Origin: an uncultured Collinsella sp.
Lineage (GTDB): Bacteria; Actinomycetota; Coriobacteriia; Coriobacteriales; Coriobacteriaceae
Direction of reading: 5' to 3'
Length of the DNA stretch: 19,673 nucleotides
NCBI GenBank assembly: GCA_900545665.1
Contig: UQZU01000035.1
Span: 1 to 19,673, forward strand
Positions 1-6,758 of this stretch are shown piece by piece. Below the pieces are notes generated by a model that was given only the letters and a program-made list of their open reading frames with translations, was not told the DNA's origin and searched no databases. Numbering within the stretch: position 1 is the stretch's first letter; each line of letters opens with the position of its first letter. Made by a program: the position numbers and the translations under genes.

Positions 1-49
1 ACGAGATGCAGCGTAGTCTCGTGGGCTCGGAGATGTGTATAAGAGACAG
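1..49. other. Illumina Nextera i7 adapter left on the contig end
   Basis: Bases 1-7 (ACGAGAT) match the end of the Illumina P7 oligonucleotide. Bases 8-15 (GCAGCGTA) sit where the 8-base i7 index belongs, and I recall this as the adapter form of Nextera index N721. Bases 16-49 match the Nextera read-2 transposase adapter, including the mosaic end AGATGTGTATAAGAGACAG at 31-49. This is library artefact, not genome. True sequence starts at base 50. Confidence 0.97.
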
Positions 50-210
50 ATCTCGGACTGAACAACGGCCGTCATCTTTTCCTGCGTCTCGCGGAACTGA
101 CGGATGGCACGGCCAATCGTGCGGCCCATCTGTGGGAGCTTATCCGGGCCAAACAGCAAAAAGCCGAAGACCACGATGATCGCGAGCTCACCCTCTCCAA
201 TACCAAACAC
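50..210 (-). CDS. tatA: TatA/TatB-family Sec-independent protein translocase subunit, 3' truncated by the contig end
   Basis: This gene encodes a small membrane component of the twin-arginine translocase, which moves folded proteins across the cytoplasmic membrane. The first 53 residues are visible. They start (V/M)FGIGEGELAIIVVF and continue FGFLLFGPDKLPQMGRTIG, then a basic amphipathic RAIRQFRETQEKM stretch. This is the TatA/B layout: a short N-terminal transmembrane helix, the FGP-x-KLP hinge and an amphipathic helix. The start is GTG at 210-208, with GGAGG five bases upstream. The reading frame runs into the adapter at base 50, so the acidic C-terminal tail is missing. TatA and TatB cannot be told apart reliably from this part. 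A tatC partner, if adjacent, would lie beyond the contig end. Confidence 0.88.
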
Positions 211-291
211 ACATACCTCCAAGGCTCGATGTGAGTCGAGCCCGCACCGCGCCATTCGGCCGGAACTCGTCTATTCATTCGGTCAAGTATA

Positions 292-319
292 GCGCCCGGA
301 CGCCAAAACGTCCGAGCGC
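292..319 (-). terminator. Hairpin between the STAS gene and tatA, weak terminator candidate
   Basis: GCGC-c-CGGACG, loop CCAAAA, CGTCCG-a-GCGC forms a ten-pair stem with one mismatch, about 45 bases past the STAS stop. There is no U-tract on the minus strand. A smaller GCCCT/AGGGC hairpin lies at 345-358. Either could end the STAS transcript, but neither is a canonical intrinsic terminator. Confidence 0.3.
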
Positions 320-363
320 ATCACAAACATATGCCAAACGGCACGCCCTTTTGAGGGCAAAGG

Positions 364-678
364 TTATGCAGCGGTGATCGAAATCTCCTGGTCGACACCC
401 AACAGCTGAACCACGCGCATCACCGGAGGCTGCACATTGGCGCAGCTAAAGCGCTTGCCGTGGTCGACTGCGTGGTGCGCGGCGCCCACAAGCACGCCAA
501 TGCCCGTCGAATCGATGTAGCTCACCTGGGCAAAATCGAGCTCAACGGCCTCAGTGGGCTGCTCGAGCGCCAGGTCAATGGCATTGCGCAGGCTATCGGC
601 GTTAGAGATATCGATCTCGCCGGTTACCTTAATGGTGTAGAGCTCTGGCGTGGGGTTGGTGGAAATACCCAAATCCAT
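364..678 (-). CDS. STAS-domain anti-sigma factor antagonist (SpoIIAA/RsbV-like)
   Basis: This 104-residue protein is a single STAS domain. In this family the protein frees a sigma factor by binding its anti-sigma kinase, and is switched off by phosphorylation of a conserved serine. The sequence has the N-terminal strand (LYTIKVTGEIDISNADSLR) and, at residues 54-61, the signature YIDSTGIG; Ser57 is the expected phosphoacceptor. The length matches stand-alone family members. The start has AAAGGAG at 686-692, seven bases upstream of the ATG. The gene lies 51 bases downstream of the aminotransferase gene on the same strand and may be co-transcribed with it. No anti-sigma kinase or sigma factor gene is in the window, so the partners must lie elsewhere. 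Confidence 0.88.
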   Translation of the reverse strand: MDLGISTNPTPELYTIKVTGEIDISNADSLRNAIDLALEQPTEAVELDFAQVSYIDSTGIGVLVGAAHHAVDHGKRFSCANVQPPVMRVVQLLGVDQEISITAA

Positions 679-729
679 GTATATGCTCCTTTACGTATCG
701 AAGGTGCGGATAGTACGGGAAGCCGCGCG

Positions 730-2034
730 TTAGGCGCGCTCGGCACGCGCAAGCTCGGCAGCGACGAGCTTGACGGCCAGCACCAGCACATCGAGCGCAG
801 CCTCTAGGTCCTCGACCGTGGGATAGCTCGGCGCGATGCGGATGTTGGTGTCGCGCGGATCCTTGCCATAGGGCCAGGTGGCACCAGCCGGCGTGAGCTT
901 GACGCCCAGGTCGGCGCAGAGCGCGGCGACCTTCTGGGCTGAACCCTCGGGACCATCGAAGCTTACAAAGTAGCCGCCGCGGGGATGCGTCCAAGCAGCG
1001 CAACCCGTATCGCCCAGGCCCTCGGTAAGCTTGCGCTCGACAGCCTCAAAGCGCGGGCGCAGGAACTCGGCATGCTTTTTCATGTGCTCCTTGACCGCCT
1101 CGATGGTGGGAAGGAAACGCACGTGGCGCAGTTGGTTGAGCTTATCGGCGCTGATGAGGCCGGCCTTCAGGCGCTTGGAGAACTCCGCGATAACCGCGGG
1201 GCTCGCACCGATAAAGCCGATACCGGCACCCGGAAAGGTGATCTTGGACGTCGATGCAAAGGCCACCACGCGATCCTCGGTGCCCGCCGCGCGAGCGAGG
1301 TCAAAGATGTTGGCGAGCTCATCGGTCTCGTCGTACAGGTCATGCACGCAGTAGGCGTTGTCCCAGAAGATGCGGAAATCGGGCGCGGCCGTGGGCATCT
1401 CAACCAGGCGGCGCACAGTGTCCTCGCTAAAGGTGATGCCCGTGGGGTTGGAATACTTGGGCACGCACCAGATGCCCTTGATGGAATCGTCGACGGCAAC
1501 GAGGCGCTCGACCTCGTCCATGTCGGGGCCGTTGTCAGTCATCGCGACGGGGACGTTCTCGATACCCAGATCGGCGGTGATGCCAAAGTGGCGGTCGTAG
1601 CCGGGAACCGGGCACAGGAACTTGACCTTCTTGCCGTCGTGCGCGGCCTCGTAAGCCTCCCAGGGCTCGCTGCCGCACGAGCCGCAGCGCCAGAACATAC
1701 CGGCGATGTCGTGCTCGATCAGCAGGCTTGACGAACCCAGCACGAGCGTCTGCTCGGCGGGGCAACCCAGGAACTCCCCCGCCAGCTTGCGTGCCGAGGG
1801 AATGCCCTCAAAGCAGCCGTAGTTGGAACAGTCGACGTTGCCGTCGTGCAGGTCGGCATCGGCATTGAGGATATCGAGCATGGGTCGAGAGATGTCCACC
1901 TGGGAGGGCGACGGCTTGCCGCGGGCCATGTCGAGCGCCAGGCCCTTGGCCTTGACCTCGGCGACCTCGGCTTTGAGCGCCTCGATGGCGGCATCGAGTT
2001 CGGTGGTTTCCATCTTCTGGTAGATCGTCTGCAT
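730..2034 (-). CDS. PLP-dependent aminotransferase, subgroup Ic aspartate aminotransferase-like
   Basis: This 434-residue fold-type I aminotransferase most resembles the actinobacterial aspartate aminotransferase subgroup Ic (Corynebacterium AspT-like). It would transfer the aspartate amino group to 2-oxoglutarate in the cytoplasm, giving oxaloacetate and glutamate. Visible motifs are SNPTG at 195-199, the PLP-contacting DNAY at 225-228, the Schiff-base lysine Lys264 in STSKITFPGAGIGF, and the substrate carboxylate-binding arginine Arg399 in NIRIAPSYP. The N-terminal MARGKPSP and the SNYGCFEGIPSAR stretch are typical of this subgroup. The chosen ATG has GAAAGG eight bases upstream; a second Met at residue 8 is possible but lacks its own ribosome binding site. 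Substrate specificity is inferred from family only. Confidence 0.86.
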   Translation of the reverse strand: MQTIYQKMETTELDAAIEALKAEVAEVKAKGLALDMARGKPSPSQVDISRPMLDILNADADLHDGNVDCSNYGCFEGIPSARKLAGEFLGCPAEQTLVLGSSSLLIEHDIAGMFWRCGSCGSEPWEAYEAAHDGKKVKFLCPVPGYDRHFGITADLGIENVPVAMTDNGPDMDEVERLVAVDDSIKGIWCVPKYSNPTGITFSEDTVRRLVEMPTAAPDFRIFWDNAYCVHDLYDETDELANIFDLARAAGTEDRVVAFASTSKITFPGAGIGFIGASPAVIAEFSKRLKAGLISADKLNQLRHVRFLPTIEAVKEHMKKHAEFLRPRFEAVERKLTEGLGDTGCAAWTHPRGGYFVSFDGPEGSAQKVAALCADLGVKLTPAGATWPYGKDPRDTNIRIAPSYPTVEDLEAALDVLVLAVKLVAAELARAERA

Positions 2035-2075
2035 GGGTGCGACCTTTCACGAAGCGGTACGTTGCAATTCTTCTA

Positions 2076-2081
2076 AGTATA
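2076..2081 (-). promoter_or_regulatory. Possible -10 box (TATACT) for the aminotransferase gene
   Basis: TATACT is read on the minus strand about 42 bases upstream of the aminotransferase ATG, in the divergent gap to the small + strand gene. No convincing -35 box stands 16-18 bases upstream; TTGCGA is only 11 away. The call rests on the -10 hexamer and its position. Confidence 0.3.
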
Positions 2082-2183
2082 GACCGCCACCGTCGCAACG
2101 TTATGAAGCCGTGATAGATTAAGTCCATCGCAATGAATTACGAATCGCCGCGCATGCCGGCATGAAGCGCCCAAGGAGGCACT

Positions 2184-2438
2184 ATGGAGTACGGATCGTT
2201 CCAGGCCGAGGAATTCGGCGACCTTCAGCGCCTGGTCGACGGACTGTTTTACGACCGCCACGCCATCGACCGCCTGGATCTGATCGTACAGGCCGAAATC
2301 TTGGACCTGGCGCCCGATCTCATGGAAATCGTGAACCTGCTACCGCCCGGCTATTACGACCGCCAGTCACTTTGCGACCAGCTCAACTCCGCCTTGGCCG
2401 CCCACGGCTGGGGCGCCATCTACGGCACCGTGGAATAA
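2184..2438 (+). CDS. Small acidic protein of unknown function
   Basis: I do not recognise this 84-residue protein. It begins MEYGSFQAEEFGDLQRLVDG and is acidic and rich in Leu and Asp. It has alternating hydrophobic and charged stretches suggesting helices, a PPGYYDRQSL turn near residue 55, and no signal peptide or membrane segment. It is probably cytoplasmic. A strong ribosome binding site, AAGGAGG at 2172-2178, stands six bases before the ATG, and base composition matches the neighbours, so it is very likely real. It is divergent from the aminotransferase gene and is followed by repeat element A and its hairpins. Confidence 0.75.
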   Translation: MEYGSFQAEEFGDLQRLVDGLFYDRHAIDRLDLIVQAEILDLAPDLMEIVNLLPPGYYDRQSLCDQLNSALAAHGWGAIYGTVE

Positions 2439-2517
2439 ACCTAGTCATTGGGGCCTGTGGTCAAAAAATAGCAAATATGAGTACTGTTACTTTTTTAGTA
2501 ACAGCGATTTTGAATTA

Positions 2518-2539
2518 AAAAGGCCAGTCTTGGCCTTTT
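2518..2539 (+). terminator. Intrinsic terminator-like hairpin after the small hypothetical gene
   Basis: AAAAGGCCA, loop GTCT, TGGCCTTTT is a perfect nine-pair stem. Its A/T flank makes it readable in both directions. It lies inside element A, 80 bases past the small gene's stop. Just upstream, CTGTTACT/AGTAACAG in the element's left arm makes another small stem. Confidence 0.65.
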
Positions 2540-2641
2540 GTGTCCGGTTTTGGAAGGATGCATCGGCATTTTTCGTCCAGCCACGCAATCGTTAATGCAC
2601 AGACAGAATAGATTTGTACATTATTTTTCGCGCCTAAAATG

Positions 2642-2680
2642 AAACGCCGTTTGTGACAGTACTCACAAACGGCGTTTTTT
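2642..2680 (+). terminator. Strong intrinsic terminator formed by the right arm of element A
   Basis: A perfect 15-pair stem (2642-2656 with 2663-2677) closes a CAGTAC loop and runs into TTTTTT on the plus strand. In the other direction it lies about 90 bases past the nhaA stop, with a poorer T-rich tail, so it may end transcripts from both sides. The loop holds most of the family's conserved AGTACT core, which suggests that a repeat arm has become a terminator. Confidence 0.75.
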
Positions 2681-2770
2681 GGCCACTGGGGTGTCCGGCA
2701 GGTGGCAAGTACCACTCAAAACCGCGTTTTACACGCGCTCGAGCAGACTCTGGCGTCTGTTTCTACGCGC

Positions 2771-4129
2771 CTACTCGTTCTTGGGCGCGGGGTGTTTGCA
2801 GACCACGCTCATGTAGATCATGCCGAGCACGGCAGCGGTGACCGAACCGGCAAGGATGGCGGCCTTGGCGGCCAGGACCTCAAACTGAGCCGTCGGGAAG
2901 GCAAGGCCACTGATGAGGATCGACATGGTAAAGCCGATACCGCCCAGAATGCCCACACCGGCAATCATGTGCCAGTTGACATTGTGCGGCAGCTCGCAGA
3001 CCCTAAACTTAACCAGGGCAAACGTCATGCCAAAGATGCCGATCGGCTTGCCCAGCAGCATGCCAAAGTACACGCCGAGCGTCACCGGGTCGGTGAGCAG
3101 CGTGCTCATGTCCACGCCCACTAGGCGAACCTGTGCGTTCACGAACGCAAAGATCGGCAGAATCACGAAGTTGACCGGCGTGGAGATCAGACGCTCCATG
3201 CGGATGAGCGGCGGGGTCACGCGGTGCATGACGCGCTCGACCCTGGTGGTCGAGACGGTAAAGTCATGCTGGCCCAGGATGTGCGCCTCGTCGTCGTAGC
3301 GGTCGTCGAGCAACGGCAGGCACTCGCCCAGCCAGTCGGTCAGACTATCGAGCTTGACGCCGCACTTGGCCGGGATGGTAAAGGCCAAGATGACGCCAGC
3401 AAGCGTGGCATGCACGCCGCTCTTGAACATGCAGAACCACAACAGCAGACCCAGTACCGAATACGGGGCAAGGCGGTAATGCTGCGTCTTGTTGAGCCAC
3501 ACGAGCGCGCAGGTCACAAGCGCGGCGGCGCCCAACCAAAACGGATTGGGGCTCTGACCGTAAAAGATGGCGATGGCGGCGATGGAGATGAGGTCGTCGG
3601 CGATGGCGAGCGTCGAGAAGAACACGCGCACGCCGTTGGGAACGCGATTGCCCAAAAGCGATAGCACGCCCAGCGCAAAGGCAATATCGGTTGCCATGGG
3701 AATGGCCCAGCCGTTGTGCGCGCCGGCATGGTTGAAGATCAGGTAGATGCAGGCGGGAACGACGACGCCGCCCACGGCCGCCAGCATGGGAAGCATGGCC
3801 TGGCGCGGGTTTTTGAGCTCGCCGACCGTCATCTCGTACTTAAGCTCAATGCCCACCAACAAAAAGAAAATCGCCATGAGGAAGTCGTTGACGAAAAGCT
3901 CAACGGTGAGACCGGCCGTAAGGTTGCCCAGACCCACATACAGCGGGGTCTCCAAAAAGTGATGGATGGCCTCGTAGGCATCGGTATTGGCGCAAATGAC
4001 GGCGGCGATGGCGGCGATGACCATAACCGCGGCGGAAATCGTGCCGTTCTCGGCGATGCGCTCCCAAATGTCGTGGCGTTCAAAGCGCTTGCGCTCACGG
4101 ACGTTGAACAGCTGCTCAGTTGCTGCCAT
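2771..4129 (-). CDS. nhaA: Na+/H+ antiporter NhaA
   Basis: This integral membrane antiporter of 452 residues exchanges protons for sodium (or lithium) to control cytoplasmic pH and Na+. The unwound helix IV region is seen as TDIAFALGVLSLLG (148-160). The paired ion-binding aspartates are Asp178-Asp179 in AIADDLISI, the helix X lysine is Lys361 in GKPIGIFG, and GIGFTMSILISGLAF (397-411) is near the C-terminus. It is about 60 residues longer than E. coli NhaA. Part of the excess is a charged loop at about 256-305 containing DDRYDDEAH. The start ATG has AAAGGAG at 4136-4142. It lies downstream of ppaC on the same strand but is separated by a terminator, and its own leader carries a second terminator and an SD-proximal hairpin, suggesting independent, attenuated expression. 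Confidence 0.96.
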   Translation of the reverse strand: MAATEQLFNVRERKRFERHDIWERIAENGTISAAVMVIAAIAAVICANTDAYEAIHHFLETPLYVGLGNLTAGLTVELFVNDFLMAIFFLLVGIELKYEMTVGELKNPRQAMLPMLAAVGGVVVPACIYLIFNHAGAHNGWAIPMATDIAFALGVLSLLGNRVPNGVRVFFSTLAIADDLISIAAIAIFYGQSPNPFWLGAAALVTCALVWLNKTQHYRLAPYSVLGLLLWFCMFKSGVHATLAGVILAFTIPAKCGVKLDSLTDWLGECLPLLDDRYDDEAHILGQHDFTVSTTRVERVMHRVTPPLIRMERLISTPVNFVILPIFAFVNAQVRLVGVDMSTLLTDPVTLGVYFGMLLGKPIGIFGMTFALVKFRVCELPHNVNWHMIAGVGILGGIGFTMSILISGLAFPTAQFEVLAAKAAILAGSVTAAVLGMIYMSVVCKHPAPKNE

Positions 4130-4143
4130 GGGCGGCTCCTTTC

Positions 4144-4159
4144 ACGGGAAAGCTCCCGT
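4144..4159 (-). promoter_or_regulatory. Hairpin directly upstream of the nhaA Shine-Dalgarno sequence
   Basis: On the minus strand ACGGGA, loop GCTT, TCCCGT forms a six-pair stem ending one base before the SD AAAGGAG (4136-4142). Its closeness to the SD suggests it could affect initiation or act as the 3' part of an alternative structure with the upstream terminator hairpin. The role is inferred. Confidence 0.4.
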
Positions 4160-4162
4160 CTT

Positions 4163-4198
4163 AAAAAAGCACGGCCCGCCCAAGTGGCGGCGCCGCGC
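4163..4198 (-). terminator. Intrinsic terminator in the nhaA 5' leader (attenuator candidate)
   Basis: On the minus strand a GC-rich stem of about 12 pairs (4186-4198 with 4169-4180, one bulge, one G-U pair, five-base loop) is followed directly by TTTTTT (4168-4163). It ends 34 bases before the nhaA ATG, leaving too little room for a separate nhaA promoter. The upstream gene ppaC already has its own terminator at 4338-4377. So this hairpin most likely lies within the nhaA leader and makes read-through conditional. Confidence 0.65.
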
Positions 4199-4337
4199 TC
4201 TAACGTATTACGCTTGCATCTAGCCTACCCTGCACGACAAGCACGCAGGCGTGGCCGAAAAGCGGAACCACAGGTTGAACATTATTTGCTCAACGGCACG
4301 GGCACGCCTGTCCAAGAGACGACGCGGCGCCGTGCAC

Positions 4338-4377
4338 AAAAAACGACCGGAGCGCGGGGCGTCCGCGATCCGGTCGT
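4338..4377 (-). terminator. Intrinsic terminator of ppaC
   Basis: ACGACCGGA/TCCGGTCGT plus an inner CGCGG/CCGCG stem, separated by one G-A mismatch, makes a long GC-rich hairpin at 4343-4377. On the minus strand it runs into a T-tract at 4343-4338. It begins 20 bases past the ppaC stop. Confidence 0.9.
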
Positions 4378-4396
4378 GGCGTTCGGTCAACTAAAC

Positions 4397-5320
4397 CTAG
4401 CAGGCGGCCATGATGGGGGCAGCGACCTGCTTCTTACGGGAGAGGACGCCCGGCATCCAGACGCCGTCGTGCTCGTCGGCAATGCCCAGGCCCTTCTGAG
4501 CGGCCTCGGTCTCGCCCTCGAGCAGGACCTGCGAGCCCTCCTCCATGATGTCGGTGATGCAAAGGACAATGCCGTCGGCACCCTTCTCGGCGGCGTAGGC
4601 GCGCATGGCCTCGCGGATCTCGTCGATCATACCGAGCGCACGGCTCTTGTCGACGGTCTCGTACTGGCCGATGAGCAGCTTCTTGCCGGCGGGCTCGAAC
4701 ATCTTGATGTCGTTGCCGACCATCTCGGCTGCGGTGAAGGAGCCGGACGGACGGGTAAGGAAGACCTCCATGCCAAACTTGACCGGGTCGACGCCCACCT
4801 GCTCGCCGAGCTTGGCGGCGACGGCGCGGTCGACATCGGTGGTGGTGGGGCTCTTGAGCATGAGCGTATCGGTCATCATGGCCGAGAGCAGCAGCTTGGC
4901 CTGGACGTCGGAAAGCTCAACGCCGAGCACGCCGGCGAGCTTGGTGACGATGGTGCAGCTGGAGCCCCAGGGCAGGCAGATGTAGTGCAGCGGGCCGGCG
5001 GTCTCGAAGTCGCCGATGCGGTGATGGTCGACGACACCAAAGACCGTGGCGTCCTTAAGACCGGCAACGGACTGGGCGGACTCGTTGTGGTCGGTGAGGA
5101 CGACGAGCTGACCGGCCTCGACGGACTCAATCACGCGAGGCTCGGCGATACCGGCGTCGGCGAGCAGCTTGGCGGACTCTGCCGGAAGCTGGCCAAGGGC
5201 GCAGGCCTCGTAAGTGTTGCCGGCATACTCAACCTGGTTGAGCAGCTGGGACAGGACGACGGCGCTCATGATGGCGTCGTTATCGGGGTTCTGGTGACCA
5301 AAGACAAGAACGTTTGCCAT
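4397..5320 (-). CDS. ppaC: Manganese-dependent (family II) inorganic pyrophosphatase
   Basis: This cytoplasmic DHH-superfamily enzyme hydrolyses pyrophosphate to two phosphates, pulling biosynthetic reactions forward. Its 307 residues match the usual length of the two-domain form without CBS insertions. Metal ligands are visible: His9, Asp13 and Asp15 in GHQNPDNDAI, Asp77 in LTDHNE, the DHH motif at 98-100 and Asp151 in MMTDT. The C-terminal substrate-binding SRKKQ is at 294-298. The first motif reads NPDND rather than the commoner NPDTD, a conservative change. The ATG has GGAGG six bases upstream. The gene is 168 bases downstream of the ROK kinase gene on the same strand, with a REP-like repeat between them, and is closed by its own terminator. 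Confidence 0.96.
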   Translation of the reverse strand: MANVLVFGHQNPDNDAIMSAVVLSQLLNQVEYAGNTYEACALGQLPAESAKLLADAGIAEPRVIESVEAGQLVVLTDHNESAQSVAGLKDATVFGVVDHHRIGDFETAGPLHYICLPWGSSCTIVTKLAGVLGVELSDVQAKLLLSAMMTDTLMLKSPTTTDVDRAVAAKLGEQVGVDPVKFGMEVFLTRPSGSFTAAEMVGNDIKMFEPAGKKLLIGQYETVDKSRALGMIDEIREAMRAYAAEKGADGIVLCITDIMEEGSQVLLEGETEAAQKGLGIADEHDGVWMPGVLSRKKQVAAPIMAAC

Positions 5321-5445
5321 GGATATCCTCCACTTGATATGTGTACTTGGACGTAGCTATGGTAGCACGCCGATGCCGAGCCTTCGCAGACGGAAGGGCC
5401 ACGGCATATTTTGGGGCGCAGGCACGGGGGCCAAGGCTGTCCCTT

Positions 5446-5487
5446 TTGCACCATGTTGGTGCAATGTAACCTGTCCCCCTTGCACCA
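5446..5487. repeat. REP-like palindromic repeat after the ROK kinase gene
   Basis: Three 8-base half-sites occur in a row: TTGCACCA, TGGTGCAA (3-base loop between them) and TTGCACCA again, with TGTAACCTGTCCCCC before the last. The reverse of that spacer contains GGGGGACAGGTTACA. Similar cores occur at 6510-6521 and 11835-11846, and a partial GGGACAG lies at 5438-5444. The repeat stops one base before the kinase stop codon and could form alternative hairpins in the kinase 3' end. Confidence 0.65.
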
Positions 5488-5488
5488 G

Positions 5489-6442
5489 CTATTTACCGGC
5501 AGCGCGCAGGGCTACGTAGGCAGCACCGATGATGCCGGCGTCGTTTCCGAGCGAAGCGACCTTAATGGGCGTCTCGCGCGAGGCGGAGAGCGCGTACTGC
5601 TTAAAGTGCTCGCGAACCTTGTCGAGGTAAACATCGGCCGAGGCGGAGGCGCCGCCGCCGATGAGGAACATCTCGGGGTCGACCACGTTGGCGATAAGTG
5701 CCAGGGCGCGACCGAGATAGTCGGCCATGGTATCGGCCGCGGCCAGCGCGAGCTTGTCGCCCTCGCGGCAGGCCTGGAACACGTCCTTGGAATCTGAGGG
5801 GCCAGTGAGTTCGATGGGCTCGACGCCAGCCTTCTTGCACTCGGCAAGGTAGTTGCTCACCACACCGGTGGCGCTGGAATACTGCTCCAGGTGGCCATGG
5901 CCGCCGCAGCCGCAGGTGCGCTCCTCAGCCGGATTCAGGCACATGTGGCCGATCTCGCCGCCGGCACCCACAACGCCCGACACCACGTCGCCGTTGACGA
6001 TAACGCCGCCGCCCACGCCGGTACCGATGGTGACCATCACCACGTTCTGCACGCCCTTGGCAGAACCGAGCCAGGCCTCGCCCATGGCAGCGGCGTTGGC
6101 ATCGTTCTCGTACTTAACGACCGCGTCGGGGCAGTGCTCCTGGATGGCGATCTTGAGCTCGGGCAGGTTGATGGCGATGTTCGCCTTGACCTTGGCATCG
6201 CCCGATGCCGGGATGGGGCACGGAACGGCCAGGCCAATGCCCGACACAAAGGCACGCGGAATCTGGGCCTTGGCGACCACCTGGTCGATAGCCTCGGTCA
6301 CCGCGGCAAAGCCCGCAGCGTCAACGATGGGAGGCGTGGGCACGCTAGCCTTGGCAAGCAGGTTTCCGTCCTCATCGAACAGACCCTCCTTGACCGAGGT
6401 GCCGCCGACGTCGATGCCGATGTAATACTGCTTAGGTTCCAT
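5489..6442 (-). CDS. ROK-family sugar kinase, probable glucokinase
   Basis: This 317-residue cytoplasmic kinase would phosphorylate a hexose, most likely glucose, at the 6-position. The N-terminal phosphate-binding loop is GIDVGGTSVKEG (9-20). The catalytic aspartate is Asp114 in ENDANAAAMGE, and TIGTGVGGGVIVNGD (138-152) is the second phosphate loop. EIGHMC (163-168) and CGCGGHGHLEQ (177-187) form the ROK zinc site. In the zinc motif the usual last Cys is His184, a change that could still bind zinc. ATG 6442 is chosen because GAAAGG lies nine bases upstream and family homology starts there; an upstream in-frame extension to 6508 has no SD. It is divergent from a GntR regulator and manA, so mannose, fructose or N-acetyl sugars are alternative substrates. 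Confidence 0.88.
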   Translation of the reverse strand: MEPKQYYIGIDVGGTSVKEGLFDEDGNLLAKASVPTPPIVDAAGFAAVTEAIDQVVAKAQIPRAFVSGIGLAVPCPIPASGDAKVKANIAINLPELKIAIQEHCPDAVVKYENDANAAAMGEAWLGSAKGVQNVVMVTIGTGVGGGVIVNGDVVSGVVGAGGEIGHMCLNPAEERTCGCGGHGHLEQYSSATGVVSNYLAECKKAGVEPIELTGPSDSKDVFQACREGDKLALAAADTMADYLGRALALIANVVDPEMFLIGGGASASADVYLDKVREHFKQYALSASRETPIKVASLGNDAGIIGAAYVALRAAGK

Positions 6443-6496
6443 GGGAGCCCGCCTTTCTCGTTTAAACATTGCCTGTATGGTACCGCTCCCAAGGCA

Positions 6497-6536
6497 AAAA
6501 CCTACCAAAAAGGACAGGTTTGTTTTGGCAGGTTTT
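6497..6536. repeat. REP-like hairpin in the ROK kinase leader
   Basis: AAAACCTaCCAAAA and TTTTGGcAGGTTTT pair over 14 positions with one mismatch (a G-U pair in the minus-strand RNA) around a 12-base loop, AGGACAGGTTTG. The GGACAGGTT core is shared with the repeats at 5446-5487 and, less exactly, 11825-11857. It would sit in the 5' leader of the kinase mRNA. Confidence 0.6.
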
Positions 6537-6637
6537 ATCTGGGGAAGCGCAGAGTACGAGATTCGGTTCGCTGGGTGTTATATCGGTTCGGCCCCGTCCT
6601 CGGACCGATCATTTCTCAACACGACACTACTCAGATG

Positions 6638-6667
6638 TTTATCATTTAAAACGCTCTAATTTTTCAA
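6638..6667 (-). promoter_or_regulatory. Candidate promoter of the ROK kinase gene
   Basis: On the minus strand, TTGAAA (6667-6662) and GATAAA (6643-6638) are 18 bases apart. They match the -35 box at five of six and the -10 box at four of six positions, in the most AT-rich part of the gap. This would give a leader of about 190 bases. Confidence 0.4.
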
Positions 6668-6730
6668 GCGGGGCGACTTTTAATTTTATCTTTCTCGAAC
6701 TTTTCAATAACTCAATAGAGATACTTAGGT

Positions 6731-6758
6731 GTTGACTATACTTTCTTTTATACTCAAC
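6731..6758. promoter_or_regulatory. Dyad (GTTGACTATA / TATACTCAAC), candidate GntR operator
   Basis: The two 10-base arms match at nine of ten positions across an 8-base spacer, ending 20 bases before the regulator ATG and just upstream of its SD. The same stretch contains two TATACT hexamers 12 bases apart, one of which may be the regulator's -10 box. The position suits autoregulation by the HutC-type protein; binding is inferred. Confidence 0.45.

Larger units (their letters stand above)
2455..2688. repeat. MITE-like 234-bp element A with terminal inverted repeats
   Basis: The left end begins CTGTGGTCAAAAAATAGC and reaches the core TGAGTACTGTTAC. The right end, read in reverse, begins CAGTGGCCAAAAAACGCC and reaches TGAGTACTGTCAC. 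The AGTACT cores at 2480-2485 and 2658-2663 are 178 bases apart. Element B at 19320-19553 has the same ends, core spacing and total length; about 51 of the first 56 bases are identical between the two. The interior holds hairpins but no ORF. No clear target-site duplication is visible. It lies between the small hypothetical gene and the 3' end of nhaA. Confidence 0.72.

Noticed and set aside
72..278. Minus-strand open frame overlapping tatA
   Set aside because: It is out of frame with the clear TatA sequence, which starts at GTG 210 with a good SD.
4200..4337. Assignment of the nhaA leader to a named Na+ or Li+ riboswitch class
   Set aside because: I could not identify the conserved core of any described class by eye. 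Only the terminator and SD-proximal hairpin are supported.
3716..5356. Long open frame (546 codons) on the plus strand opposite ppaC and part of nhaA
   Set aside because: It spans two well-recognised genes on the other strand, has no family features and no ribosome binding site. Such frames are common opposite high-GC genes.
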